Source of the DNA: Chryseobacterium sediminis
Lineage (GTDB): Bacteria; Bacteroidota; Bacteroidia; Flavobacteriales; Weeksellaceae
Assembly (NCBI RefSeq): GCF_008386505.1
Contig: NZ_VUNZ01000001.1
Coordinates: 2,349,937 to 2,413,936 of the forward strand
DNA length: 64,000 nucleotides
Direction: 5' to 3'
Below the pieces are notes generated by a model that saw nothing but the letters and a program-made list of their open reading frames with translations, had not been told where the DNA came from and did no database searches. The translations under genes were made by a program, and so were the position numbers. The first letter of the stretch is position 1, and each line of letters begins with the position of its first letter. This document shows, one piece after another, positions 38,401-45,413 of the stretch.

Positions 38401-38684
38401 TTGGTATAAATAATACATGAATACATTGTTTGTGCCCCTTTTGAAGTCACCACCAAATGTTGATCAAGTTTCATATCCGGACGTTCCAGTTCTTTGACCG
38501 CCCTTCCATTCGCAATACTCTCTTTGTTTTTCAATAAAACATCAAATCGAGAGTCCAGTTTCTGTACCTGCCCGTAAAAAGCATAGGAATATAATCCTAA
38601 AAAGGCTGCTGTTGCATTTCTTAGAAGCTTCGCTCCTCCATGTGAAATGCTTACTTTTGTAAAAAATAATTTTTTAATTTCCAT
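35466..38684 (-). CDS. secreted subtilisin-like serine protease with T9SS type A sorting domain
   Basis: This 1,072-residue S8-family protease is exported through Sec and then the type IX system. The catalytic triad is in place: Asp in GIYDSGIDWKHPDF (about 178), His in NGHGTHVSGTAAG (about 251), Ser in GTSMSSPGVAGAVGLLL (about 589). A PA-like or beta insert separates His and Ser, and a long beta-rich region follows. The C-terminus has the type A sorting signal: VNITPNPAKDFVNV, then VTIYDASGKLIKTV, then SELVRGTYLFTI and KKVIKQ. The signal peptide is atypically long (about 40 residues before YGQ). It is a single gene. Confidence 0.92.
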   Translation of the reverse strand: MEIKKLFFTKVSISHGGAKLLRNATAAFLGLYSYAFYGQVQKLDSRFDVLLKNKESIANGRAVKELERPDMKLDQHLVVTSKGAQTMYSCIIYTKEPEKLKADGFIIQSQLPTFSTALVTIEDIERLTQLPYVTSVMGPAFDELHNDVSRAQSGASLLQDGVFNNTAYNGTGVLVGIYDSGIDWKHPDFRKANDQTKSRIVSIWDQTLTAQAGETTPTGFSTGVEYTRTQIEDELDGTPVGFVRENDTNGHGTHVSGTAAGNGSAFTDKRHKGFSSDADIVFVKGGNGSFPTTNTINALTYFKNVATALNKPIVVNMSIGGQGTAHDGTSSHEVAVNNFTASGPGRVVVISAGNDYGANLHRKVDIEAGAAQTYNFTVASNTSATSVFSFIMYANDNTAVTAKLTTPDGQQYTQNISTTTAHTILGGGLTATMYNYWGNDNNKRYVQLIVTRTSGTTNVQGNYTLEITNNGAQQITTHGWLYSQGVATTLQNGDNEYIVGSPGNASNAITVASYMGRASWYSGTSGYYTLTPQESISSFSGQGPRTDGFQKPDIAASGQNVISSRSGDSAPGATDIIAGTNYYVKNQGTSMSSPGVAGAVGLLLQANPALTAAQVKSRLTSNARMDGATGTVPNMRWGYGKLDIYKAVTDELGCVKSNFETVGYDEPYIIANTESNYYFDNIALAVRYTPTLTGKLGGFSFLTGTSLPSDIPVDIQIRKVDVNGNPGDIIATKTITSWLNNVQRFTWNYVNLSDLNVQMVTGKEFYIVVNGLGGRIAMKAESAVVNNRSKTSTDGTTWTSRTFDLKMRATVYENVAEVKNLATTNQTKASAVANGYNYFTNACQLISRVEKETASTVTGNTTSKVWIDNAQPNYVARRYEINPDTNAATATGKVTLYFKQSDFDAYNLTNGVKLPTSPTDVANKANLLIEKYTGTSTTGTVASFGGAATIITPDIADIIWNDTYQYWEVSFQTTGFGGYFVKTGTTLGTSDVKLNSDVNITPNPAKDFVNVALGRHSKAAVTIYDASGKLIKTVNVDTNSGKIDVSELVRGTYLFTIVLEDSTKITKKVIKQ

Positions 38685-38834
38685 ATTTCATTTTTATGCA
38701 ATACAATTATACAATTTTTATTTAAAACATAAATAAATTTAACAATTAACAAATAACAAGCATAAAATTAAATCAAATAATAAAATTAATAACATTTTAA
38801 CAAAATATTTAAAATATAAAATTTTTTAACCAAA

Positions 38835-39413
38835 ATGCAGGATTTTCTTTTTTATTTAAACCTTGGATGGGAGCATATTATTTCTTTGGATGCCTTAGAT
38901 CATCAATTATTTGTTCTGGCATTGATTGCTGTTTATTCTTATAGTGACTGGAAAAAAATTCTGATTCTTGTTACCGCTTTTACCATCGGGCATTCCATTA
39001 CGTTAGCTTTAAGTATCCTCGACGTCTTCAGAGTTCCGTCTGACTGGGTTGAGTTTTTAATTCCCCTGACGATTGTACTGACTTCATTGGATAATATTAT
39101 CATGAAAAATCAAAAACAAACTTTGATGCGGGCCAATTACTATCTTGCGCTGATCTTTGGTCTGGTACATGGAATGGGATTTGCCAACACTGCACGAGTA
39201 ATGATTGCAAAAAGTCAAAGCATTGCTTTACCTCTTCTGGGATTCAATATTGGTTTAGAACTTGGCCAAATTGTAATTGTTGCTGCGATCTTAATCATCC
39301 TGTTTATTTCACTCAACCTTTTTAAAGTAAATAAAAAAGACTGGATTCTCTTTGTTTCTTCCGGAGTATTTGCTTTATCCTTAAAAATGACTTTGGAAAG
39401 GATTCCTTTTTAA
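38835..39413 (+). CDS. HupE/UreJ-like membrane protein
   Basis: A 192-residue inner-membrane protein with about six helices. The family pattern includes an early LDALDHQLFVLAL, then AFTIGHSITLALS and GLVHGMGFANTARVM; the conserved His residues (GHS, VHGMG) resemble metal-transport motifs of HupE/UreJ, which move nickel in hydrogenase and urease systems. No hydrogenase or urease gene is nearby, so the metal role is uncertain. It precedes the M1 peptidase by 67 bases; a -7 box between them suggests separate transcription. Confidence 0.8.
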   Translation: MQDFLFYLNLGWEHIISLDALDHQLFVLALIAVYSYSDWKKILILVTAFTIGHSITLALSILDVFRVPSDWVEFLIPLTIVLTSLDNIIMKNQKQTLMRANYYLALIFGLVHGMGFANTARVMIAKSQSIALPLLGFNIGLELGQIVIVAAILIILFISLNLFKVNKKDWILFVSSGVFALSLKMTLERIPF

Positions 39414-39449
39414 AAGTTAAATATTTCTATTATTTTAAGAGCTTATTCC

Positions 39450-39457
39450 TATCTTTG
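39450..39457 (+). promoter_or_regulatory. -7 box TATCTTTG before the M1 peptidase gene
   Basis: An exact TAnnTTTG match 23 bases before the ATG at 39481. The -33 element is not obvious. Confidence 0.5.
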
Positions 39458-39480
39458 ATCATTAATAAATCATTTCGGTT

Positions 39481-41868
39481 ATGAAACTAAAAGTTATTAT
39501 ACTTTCATTTTCTGTATTTGCATATACAGGTTTCACCGCACAAAATATTCAGAATAACCCAGGCAGCAACCATGGCAACAAGTTTGAGCAGCTTGGAACA
39601 ATTCTTCCAACACCCAATATTTACAGAACAGCTTCAGGAGCCCCAGGACACGGATACTGGCAAAACAGAGCTGATTATAACATTTCCGCGTATCTGGATG
39701 AGGATAAAAGAAATCTGAAAGGCTCAGAAACGGTGACTTATTACAATAATTCTCCGGATGATCTGGATTATATCTGGCTGCAGCTTGATGAAAACGAACA
39801 TTCAAGCATCAGAAATGCAGGATACGATGCTTCCTCTGTTCTTCGTCCTTCAACGACTGATCAGCAGCTTAAGGCAACAGAACTTCCTGTAAAAGACAAT
39901 GGTTATGGAGTTATCCTTGAAAAAGTAACGGATGCTTCAGGAAATACACTGAAGTATACCGTCAACAAAACCATGATGCGTATTGATCTTCCTAAAGTTT
40001 TGAAAAAGGGTGAAAAATTCGTTTTCAAGGTAGACTGGAATTACAATATTTCCAACAGAATGAAGATGGGAGGCCGTGGCGGTTATGAAAATTTCCCTGA
40101 AGACGGTAATGATCTTTATACAATGACACAATGGTATCCAAGAATGTGTGTATACAGTGACTTCCAGGGATGGCAGAACCATCAGTTTACCGGAAGAGGT
40201 GAATTTGCACTGGTTTTTGGAGATTTTAAAGTATCCGTGAATGTTCCTTCCGATCATATTGTAGGTGGAACAGGAGAATGTAAAAATTACGATCAGGTAT
40301 TAACTTCTGATCAGCTATCAAGATACAGAAAGGCTGAAAATGCCTCTGAACCTATCGAAATCGTAACGTTGGATGAAGCTAAAAAAGCAGAAAAAAATCA
40401 TTCCAAGCAAAGAAAAACATGGGTTTTTGAAGCTAAGGATGTTCGTGATTTTGCATGGACCTCTTCCAGAAAATTTGTCTGGGACGGAATGCGTGTAACG
40501 ATTCCTGAAAATAACAATAAAGTAATGGCAATGAGTTTCTATCCAAAAGAATCTTATGGTCTTTACAGAAAGTTTTCCACAAAAGCAGTTGCTCACACCA
40601 TTAAAACCTATTCAGAATTTACTATTCCTTATCCATATCCTGTCGCACAGTCTGTAGAAGCTGCCAACGGAATGGAATATCCGATGATCTGCTTCAATTT
40701 CGGAAGAACTGAAAAAGACGGAACATATTCTGAAGGAACTAAGAACGGAATGCTGGGAGTAATTATTCACGAAGTGGGTCATAACTTCTTCCCAATGATC
40801 ATCAATTCTGATGAAAGACAGTGGGCATGGATGGATGAAGGTCTGAACACGTTTACAGAATATCTTACTGAAGAAAAGTGGGATAATAAATTCCCTTCCA
40901 AAAGAGGACCAGCGTGGACGATCGTAGATTATATGAAACTACCGAAAGATCAGCTGGAACCTATTATGAGCAACTCTGAAAATATAGTTCAGTATGGTCC
41001 GAACGCGTATTCAAAACCTGCAACAGGATTGAATATTCTTCGTGAAACGATCATGGGAAGAGAGCTTTTTGACAAAGCTTTTAAAACTTATGCTAAAAGA
41101 TGGGCTTTCAAGCATCCTGAACCTGCAGATTTATTCCGTACCATGGAAGATGCCAGCGGTGAGGATCTTGACTGGTTCTGGAGAGGCTGGTTCTACGGTA
41201 CAGATCCTGTAGATATTGCTATTGATAAAGTAACAGTAGCCGTTCCAAATCTTGAAACCGACCCTAAAGCCGCAGCTGAAGTAAAGTATCAGGTTGAAAA
41301 ACCATTAGTAAACAGTTTTGAAGATCTTTCAAAAATCAGAAACAGAGAAGATAAGAATATTAAATTCTATGTAGATACTGATAAAGCTGCCCAGGATTTC
41401 TATTATAAATATGACAGAGGTCAGGAAAAAGTTGATAATAATAAGGAATACACCATCAAAACAGAGGCTGGTCTTCCTTTAGATGCCAAGGATAAAGAGA
41501 AGTTCAAAAATATTACAGGATATCAGATTGATTTTGTAAACAAAGGTGGACTGGTAATGCCGATCATTCTTGAGTTCACTTTTGAAGACGGCTCAAAATT
41601 GTATGATAAATCTGCAGCACAGATCTGGAGACTGAATGAGCAAAAGGTTTCAAAGACGTATTATTTTGACAAGAAAGTAAAATCTATTCAGCTTGATCCA
41701 ATGAGAGAAACTGCTGATATTGATACCAATAATAACTTCTGGAGCAGCACAGGATCCGGTACTGAAACTTCAAAATTCCAACTCTTTAAACAAAAACAGG
41801 AAGGAGGATCTGTAAGAGGAGGCTCAACCGGAAAGGTAAATCCAATGCAGGCCGCAGGAAAGAGTTAA
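39481..41868 (+). CDS. exported M1-family zinc metallopeptidase
   Basis: A 795-residue aminopeptidase-like protein with a cleavable signal peptide (VFAYTGFTAQ). The M1 zinc site HEVGHNFFP lies near residue 430 and the third zinc ligand is in WMDEGLNTFTEY, 18 residues after the HExxH. The GAMEN-type exopeptidase motif is represented by NGMEYPMICFN rather than a strict GAMEN, so substrate preference may differ from classical aminopeptidase N. The C-terminus ends in a glycine-rich tail without a T9SS signal, suggesting a periplasmic location. A strong terminator follows. Confidence 0.93.
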   Translation: MKLKVIILSFSVFAYTGFTAQNIQNNPGSNHGNKFEQLGTILPTPNIYRTASGAPGHGYWQNRADYNISAYLDEDKRNLKGSETVTYYNNSPDDLDYIWLQLDENEHSSIRNAGYDASSVLRPSTTDQQLKATELPVKDNGYGVILEKVTDASGNTLKYTVNKTMMRIDLPKVLKKGEKFVFKVDWNYNISNRMKMGGRGGYENFPEDGNDLYTMTQWYPRMCVYSDFQGWQNHQFTGRGEFALVFGDFKVSVNVPSDHIVGGTGECKNYDQVLTSDQLSRYRKAENASEPIEIVTLDEAKKAEKNHSKQRKTWVFEAKDVRDFAWTSSRKFVWDGMRVTIPENNNKVMAMSFYPKESYGLYRKFSTKAVAHTIKTYSEFTIPYPYPVAQSVEAANGMEYPMICFNFGRTEKDGTYSEGTKNGMLGVIIHEVGHNFFPMIINSDERQWAWMDEGLNTFTEYLTEEKWDNKFPSKRGPAWTIVDYMKLPKDQLEPIMSNSENIVQYGPNAYSKPATGLNILRETIMGRELFDKAFKTYAKRWAFKHPEPADLFRTMEDASGEDLDWFWRGWFYGTDPVDIAIDKVTVAVPNLETDPKAAAEVKYQVEKPLVNSFEDLSKIRNREDKNIKFYVDTDKAAQDFYYKYDRGQEKVDNNKEYTIKTEAGLPLDAKDKEKFKNITGYQIDFVNKGGLVMPIILEFTFEDGSKLYDKSAAQIWRLNEQKVSKTYYFDKKVKSIQLDPMRETADIDTNNNFWSSTGSGTETSKFQLFKQKQEGGSVRGGSTGKVNPMQAAGKS

Positions 41869-41901
41869 AAATCAAAAAGTTGTAACTTTTAACAAATACA
41901 G

Positions 41902-41961
41902 CACTACTTAGCAGTAAAGATGATTTAAACATTCTTTTTACTACTAAGTAGTGTTTTTTTT
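41902..41961 (+). terminator. terminator after the M1 peptidase gene
   Basis: CACTACTTAG (41902-41911) pairs with CTAAGTAGTG (41944-41953), followed by an eight-T tract. The inner loop is about 32 bases and may extend the stem. Confidence 0.8.
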
Positions 41962-42069
41962 GTTTAAAATCTGGTCATCCAAAAATTTATGAAACCATTC
42001 AGAAATTCTTAAGATACCAACTCCTCTTTCTTGTCTACCAAAAACATAACAGCCTGTCTTAAAAAGCTT

Positions 42070-42154
42070 TATATTTGATTTACGATAAACACCAAGTGTC
42101 AAAAACCTGATTGACAATAAATGTTCAGGATTAAAAAAAACAAAAATATTACTT
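42070..42154 (+). promoter_or_regulatory. promoter and leader of peptide gene 1
   Basis: TATATTTG (42070-42077) matches the -7 consensus exactly. The 5' leader holds CCTGA (42106-42110) and TCAGG (42125-42129), which form a hairpin just before an A-rich ribosome-entry region. The same leader (CACCAARTGTCAAAA…) recurs 400 bases downstream. Confidence 0.7.
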
Positions 42155-42292
42155 ATGAAAAATGCCAAATTACTAAGCAGAGATGCTCAGAAAACCATCA
42201 ATGGCGGAATTGCTGCCAGACTTGTATGCTGCGAACGCGACGACAACGGAAAATGTATTTTATGGATTGGGCCGGGATACAACTGCCCTTAG
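42155..42292 (+). CDS. double-glycine leader, cysteine-rich small peptide 1 (bacteriocin/pheromone-like)
   Basis: A 45-residue peptide too short for ordinary gene calling. The leader is MKNAKLLSRDAQKTINGG, the shape of a class II bacteriocin or pheromone leader cut after the two glycines (17-18) by a C39-type peptidase/exporter. The predicted 27-residue core carries four cysteines at 25, 26, 34 and 44 and ends CILWIGPGYNCP. It is the paralogue of the peptide at 42554; 15 of 18 leader positions or more are shared, and the core keeps CC, GxCILWIGPG and the C-terminal CP. No exporter or modification enzyme is in the window. Toxin, signal or immunity-related peptide are all possible. The coding call rests on the conserved duplicate. 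Confidence 0.85.
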   Translation: MKNAKLLSRDAQKTINGGIAARLVCCERDDNGKCILWIGPGYNCP

Positions 42293-42320
42293 TTCTATCA
42301 TCTGATAACAATTTTGAAAA

Positions 42321-42348
42321 AAGCCGGAAATTTCCGGCTTTCTCTTTT
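42321..42348 (+). terminator. terminator of peptide gene 1
   Basis: The perfect palindrome AAGCCGGAAATTTCCGGCTT (42321-42340) is followed by a T-rich tract. The same palindrome ends peptide gene 2. Confidence 0.87.
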
Positions 42349-42465
42349 TATATTCTCAACTCTGTATTTTTATTTCACTATTGAATAAAAATCCATTAAT
42401 AATTGATAGTCAAAATTTTATTTAAAAAAACATTAATAAATATATCACACAATTAGGAAAAATAG

Positions 42466-42553
42466 TATCTTTGATCCACTTCTTTTACACCAAATGTCAA
42501 AATCCTGATTGACTTTAAATGCTCAGGATGTACAAATCAAAATATTACTAACT
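42466..42553 (+). promoter_or_regulatory. promoter and leader of peptide gene 2
   Basis: TATCTTTG (42466-42473) is an exact -7 box. The leader hairpin is ATCCTGA (42502-42508) with TCAGGAT (42523-42529), one arm longer than in copy 1. The loop sequence TTGAC-TTTAAATGC is similar between copies, so the element looks conserved rather than accidental. Confidence 0.7.
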
Positions 42554-42688
42554 ATGAAAAACGCTAAATTATTAAGCAGAGATGCTCAGAAATCAATCAG
42601 TGGCGGAGCAGCAGGACGCTTTTGCTGTGAGTACAATTACAAAGGGCAATGTATCCTTTGGATCGGACCGGGACAGTATTGCCCTTAG
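42554..42688 (+). CDS. double-glycine leader, cysteine-rich small peptide 2 (bacteriocin/pheromone-like)
   Basis: A 44-residue paralogue of peptide 1. The leader is MKNAKLLSRDAQKSISGG and the 26-residue core has cysteines at 24, 25, 33 and 43 with GQCILWIGPGQYCP at the end. The cysteine spacing (CC, seven residues, C, nine residues, C) is the same as in peptide 1, while the residues between CC and GxC differ (EYNYKGQ against ERDDNGK), as expected for peptides under selection for fold but free in surface residues. The stop lies only 51 bases before the stop of the convergent response regulator gene, and the terminator sits between them. Function unknown. Confidence 0.85.
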   Translation: MKNAKLLSRDAQKSISGGAAGRFCCEYNYKGQCILWIGPGQYCP

Positions 42689-42716
42689 TTCTGTCATCAG
42701 ATAACAATTTTGAATA

Positions 42717-42741
42717 AAGCCGGAAATTTCCGGCTTTTTTT
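42717..42741 (+). terminator. terminator of peptide gene 2
   Basis: The AAGCCGGAAATTTCCGGCTT palindrome (42717-42736) is followed by T residues that overlap the stop codon of the convergent response regulator at 42740-42742. Confidence 0.87.
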
Positions 42742-43438
42742 AGTTTAAGTGTGCTATTAAATTCTTTTTATAGGTTCTCCCCAACGGAAGTTCCTCTCCA
42801 TTTTTCAGGAAAACATGGCCGGAATTATAAGAATTGATGTGATCTGATAATACGATATAAGATTTATGGATTCTGATAAACCCGAAATGCTGAAACTTCT
42901 CTTCAAAATTTGACATTCTTTCCAGAATCATATACTTTTTCAATGGTGTCATCAGGACAATATATTCCCCAAATCCCTGTATCCAGAGAATATCTTTTAG
43001 AAAAACTTTATTCATCACATAATTGGATTTGAACATAATAAAGTCTTCTTGCTGCTTATTACTTGCTGAACTTTTAAACTGAACAAAATCCCGTGCTTTG
43101 TTTACTGCTTTTTTAAACGTATCAAAATCTACAGGTTTGATAAGATAATGAACCACATCCAGTTCAAAAGCTTTCACCGCATATTTTGTTTCCAACGTAA
43201 GGAAAATACACAGCGGCGGGTCAGGAAGCTGCTGCAAAAGCTCTACTCCATTGATCCCAGGCATGTTGATATCGAAAACAACCAGATCTACTTTATTGGT
43301 CTTTAGAAAAGCCAGTGCTTCTTCCGGTTTCTGAAATGAAGCCAGCAGTTCAACATCTTCAAGCTGATCACAATATTGTTTTACAAGCTGTAATGCAGGA
43401 TACTCATCATCTACATTAACGATAGTCAGGTTAGCCAT
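42740..43438 (-). CDS. LytTR-family response regulator
   Basis: A 232-residue cytoplasmic transcription regulator. The receiver domain (about 1-120) has the acidic pair DD at 10-11, the phospho-acceptor D56 in VVFDINMPG and a conserved Lys in LIKPVDF. The C-terminal LytTR DNA-binding domain (about 130-232) includes FGFIRIHKSYIVLSDHINSY and PLGRTYKKNLIAHLN. Its start overlaps the kinase stop by eight bases, so it is co-translated with the kinase. In Bacteroidota and Gram-positives, LytTR regulators often control transporters or peptide-signalling genes. Confidence 0.93.
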   Translation of the reverse strand: MANLTIVNVDDEYPALQLVKQYCDQLEDVELLASFQKPEEALAFLKTNKVDLVVFDINMPGINGVELLQQLPDPPLCIFLTLETKYAVKAFELDVVHYLIKPVDFDTFKKAVNKARDFVQFKSSASNKQQEDFIMFKSNYVMNKVFLKDILWIQGFGEYIVLMTPLKKYMILERMSNFEEKFQHFGFIRIHKSYIVLSDHINSYNSGHVFLKNGEELPLGRTYKKNLIAHLN

Positions 43439-44594
43439 TTATAATAATTGTTAAAGCAATTTTATATTGATCATTTTCTTTCGGCCCGGAATAAAATTCA
43501 TACTGATCAGGATAAAATTTTTCCAATATATGAATAATTGCTTCATTACCCAATCCGTGATAATCAGATTCAGTTGCATAAGTTCTATCTTTCTCTACAG
43601 AATTTATAATTTCAAAATACAGTTCAGAGCGCTCAATATTACAGAATAATTTTATAAAACCATGAGCATCTTCTCCTATTGCGGAATGTTTTAATGCATT
43701 TTCAAATAAAGTAAGAAGTATCGCAGAGGGGATTTCAGCAATATCAAATTCTTCCTGCTCTTCAATATCCATGACAATATCAAGCTGGTTATTATATTTC
43801 AGCTGATACAACGCAGCAAGCGCTTTTAATGAAGAAAATTCCTGGGAAACGGTTACTTTTTCTTTTCCACTGTCATAAATAATATACTTCAGAAGCCTGC
43901 TCAACTGCAAAATAGAATCTGATGTCTTCTCAGAATGGGTAAAACTGTTCGCGTATATATTATTAAGCGTGTTCAATAAAAAATGAGGGTTTAGCTTAGA
44001 CTTCAGTAAATCAAGATAAAGCTGATCTTTCTCTTCTCCAAGGCTGATCACATCCTGTTCTATTAAAAATTTGTCTTTGGTAATCCCCAGAAAAGATCCC
44101 ACCAGAATGACGACCCCCTGCGAAATGTACACATTATACAGAAAACCTACATGATACCCTTTTCCGCTGAAATCCATCTGAAAGACTGCAGGCTCCCACA
44201 AAATTCTGAAAAGACTGGACACCAAAAAGCAGATTAAAGCATAGAGGATAAACTCCGGATACTTATTGGATAAATAGAACCGGGGAACAAGATAATAGTA
44301 CACCAGATAATAAATTCCAACATTGAAAATTGTATTCAAAATAATGCTTATTACCAGCTGAGTTGAATCCAGGAAGTAGTTTTCGGTGAAATAAGTCATC
44401 AAAATGAAGACAAAAAGGAAAAAAATGTGCTGAAACCTCAACAAAAATTTCCAACGATACTTCATAAGGCTTTCCAGAACTTTACCACTAAATAAAATCC
44501 TGATAATCAATAATATAATAATAAAATTAATGATTAAAAACATAGTCCATACCGAATTTTGAAACGCATCAAATATAATATCTTTTTGTCTCAA
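43431..44594 (-). CDS. LytS/YpdA-like sensor histidine kinase
   Basis: An inner-membrane sensor of up to 387 residues with five predicted helices (about 19-35, 52-69, 79-102, 114-131, 150-170) and a cytoplasmic His_kinase domain with LNPHFLLNTLNNIY; the phospho-acceptor is H204. The ATPase part has PSAILLTLFENALKHS and a short GLGN box. The longest frame starts at TTG 44594, but an exact minus-strand -7 box lies at 44570-44577, so the true start is more likely ATG 44543 (MFLIINF), which would give 370 residues. The sensor region looks like a membrane-embedded module with no large periplasmic domain. Confidence 0.9.
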   Translation of the reverse strand: MRQKDIIFDAFQNSVWTMFLIINFIIILLIIRILFSGKVLESLMKYRWKFLLRFQHIFFLFVFILMTYFTENYFLDSTQLVISIILNTIFNVGIYYLVYYYLVPRFYLSNKYPEFILYALICFLVSSLFRILWEPAVFQMDFSGKGYHVGFLYNVYISQGVVILVGSFLGITKDKFLIEQDVISLGEEKDQLYLDLLKSKLNPHFLLNTLNNIYANSFTHSEKTSDSILQLSRLLKYIIYDSGKEKVTVSQEFSSLKALAALYQLKYNNQLDIVMDIEEQEEFDIAEIPSAILLTLFENALKHSAIGEDAHGFIKLFCNIERSELYFEIINSVEKDRTYATESDYHGLGNEAIIHILEKFYPDQYEFYSGPKENDQYKIALTIIING

Positions 44595-44666
44595 AATGCA
44601 GTTCGTTGAGAAAAACTGTCATTGATTGAAAAAATCTAACCCCGCTCTCCTGAATAAATATATTTG
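44570..44666. promoter_or_regulatory. divergent promoter region between the kinase and the DUF2490 gene
   Basis: Minus-strand TATATTTG (plus-strand CAAATATA 44570-44577) and plus-strand TATATTTG (44659-44666) are both exact -7 boxes. Between them GTTCGTTGA (44601-44609) and GTCATTGA (44618-44625) form an imperfect direct repeat. GCAGTTCGT matches a LytTR half-site pattern at eight of nine positions. The plus promoter lacks a well-spaced -33 TTG, as an activated promoter might. Confidence 0.5.
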
Positions 44667-44694
44667 AGAAACCGCAATATTAATCCAATATTAC

Positions 44695-45387
44695 ATGAAA
44701 CTTAATATACAATTAACGCTTATTTTATCATTTTGCTTGATAAATGGCCTTTTATACAGTCAGAGCAAAGACAATTACAATATGTGGTTTCAGTACCTGA
44801 TGTCGGCAAAGATTACCGATAAAAGTACTTTAACCGCGCTTACCCAGTACCGTTCCTTCGATCTGGCTTATGACACAAGGCTTTTTCTGGTGAATGCCTA
44901 TGTAGATTATGAAGTGGTGGAAAATATAAAACCTGCCGCAGGAGCTATGTTTTTAATTCTTGAATCTTATAATGCTGATGATTCTAAAAAAATAAGATAT
45001 GAGAAAAGACCTTTTCAACAGGTAACCGCTGATTATTACATCGGAAGAACATCAATTTCCAACAGGCTTAGAGTGGAAGAACGTTTTATCAGCAATCCTG
45101 ATGAATTTGAAGTAAGAATCCGTTATCTGATCTCTGTCCGGATACCTTTCAATAAAAAAGGAGAAAAGGAAAAACTCTATGGCATTCTTAAAAATGAAAT
45201 AAGAATGAATGTTGATAAGCTGGAACCTTTTGACAGCAATCGTATTACAGCAGGCCTTGGAATAAAATTAGGAAAAAATTCTGCGTTAGAGCTTGCCTTT
45301 ATCAATCAGCTGGAAACCAAAAAAACAAGTAATTACGGGTTTATAGGTTTCAGAAACAATTTTGACTGGAGAAAAAAGAAACAATAA
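44695..45387 (+). CDS. exported DUF2490-family protein
   Basis: A 230-residue protein with a signal peptide (MKLNIQLTLILSFCLINGLLYSQ). The mature part alternates beta strands, as in an outer-membrane barrel: NMWFQYLMSAKITDK, SISNRLRVEERF, VRIRYLISVRIP and a terminal aromatic FRNNFDW. These features match the DUF2490 family, whose role is unknown. It is first in an operon with the CitMHS transporter 26 bases downstream and may be an outer-membrane component for the same nutrient. That is inferred from position. Confidence 0.8.
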   Translation: MKLNIQLTLILSFCLINGLLYSQSKDNYNMWFQYLMSAKITDKSTLTALTQYRSFDLAYDTRLFLVNAYVDYEVVENIKPAAGAMFLILESYNADDSKKIRYEKRPFQQVTADYYIGRTSISNRLRVEERFISNPDEFEVRIRYLISVRIPFNKKGEKEKLYGILKNEIRMNVDKLEPFDSNRITAGLGIKLGKNSALELAFINQLETKKTSNYGFIGFRNNFDWRKKKQ

Positions 45388-45413
45388 TACCTCATTAATA
45401 TTTACATACAACT

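Noticed and set aside
35466..38684. A polymorphic toxin paired with the SUKH-like gene
   Set aside because: The large secreted protein is a subtilisin-like protease far from the SUKH gene, with no toxin domain at its end.
41944..42168. 74-residue minus-strand frame before the peptide genes
   Set aside because: It overlaps the M1 terminator and the promoter and leader of peptide gene 1, and has no recognisable features.
42121..42384. 87-residue plus-strand frame across peptide gene 1
   Set aside because: Wrong frame relative to the duplicated peptide; it is not preserved in the second copy.
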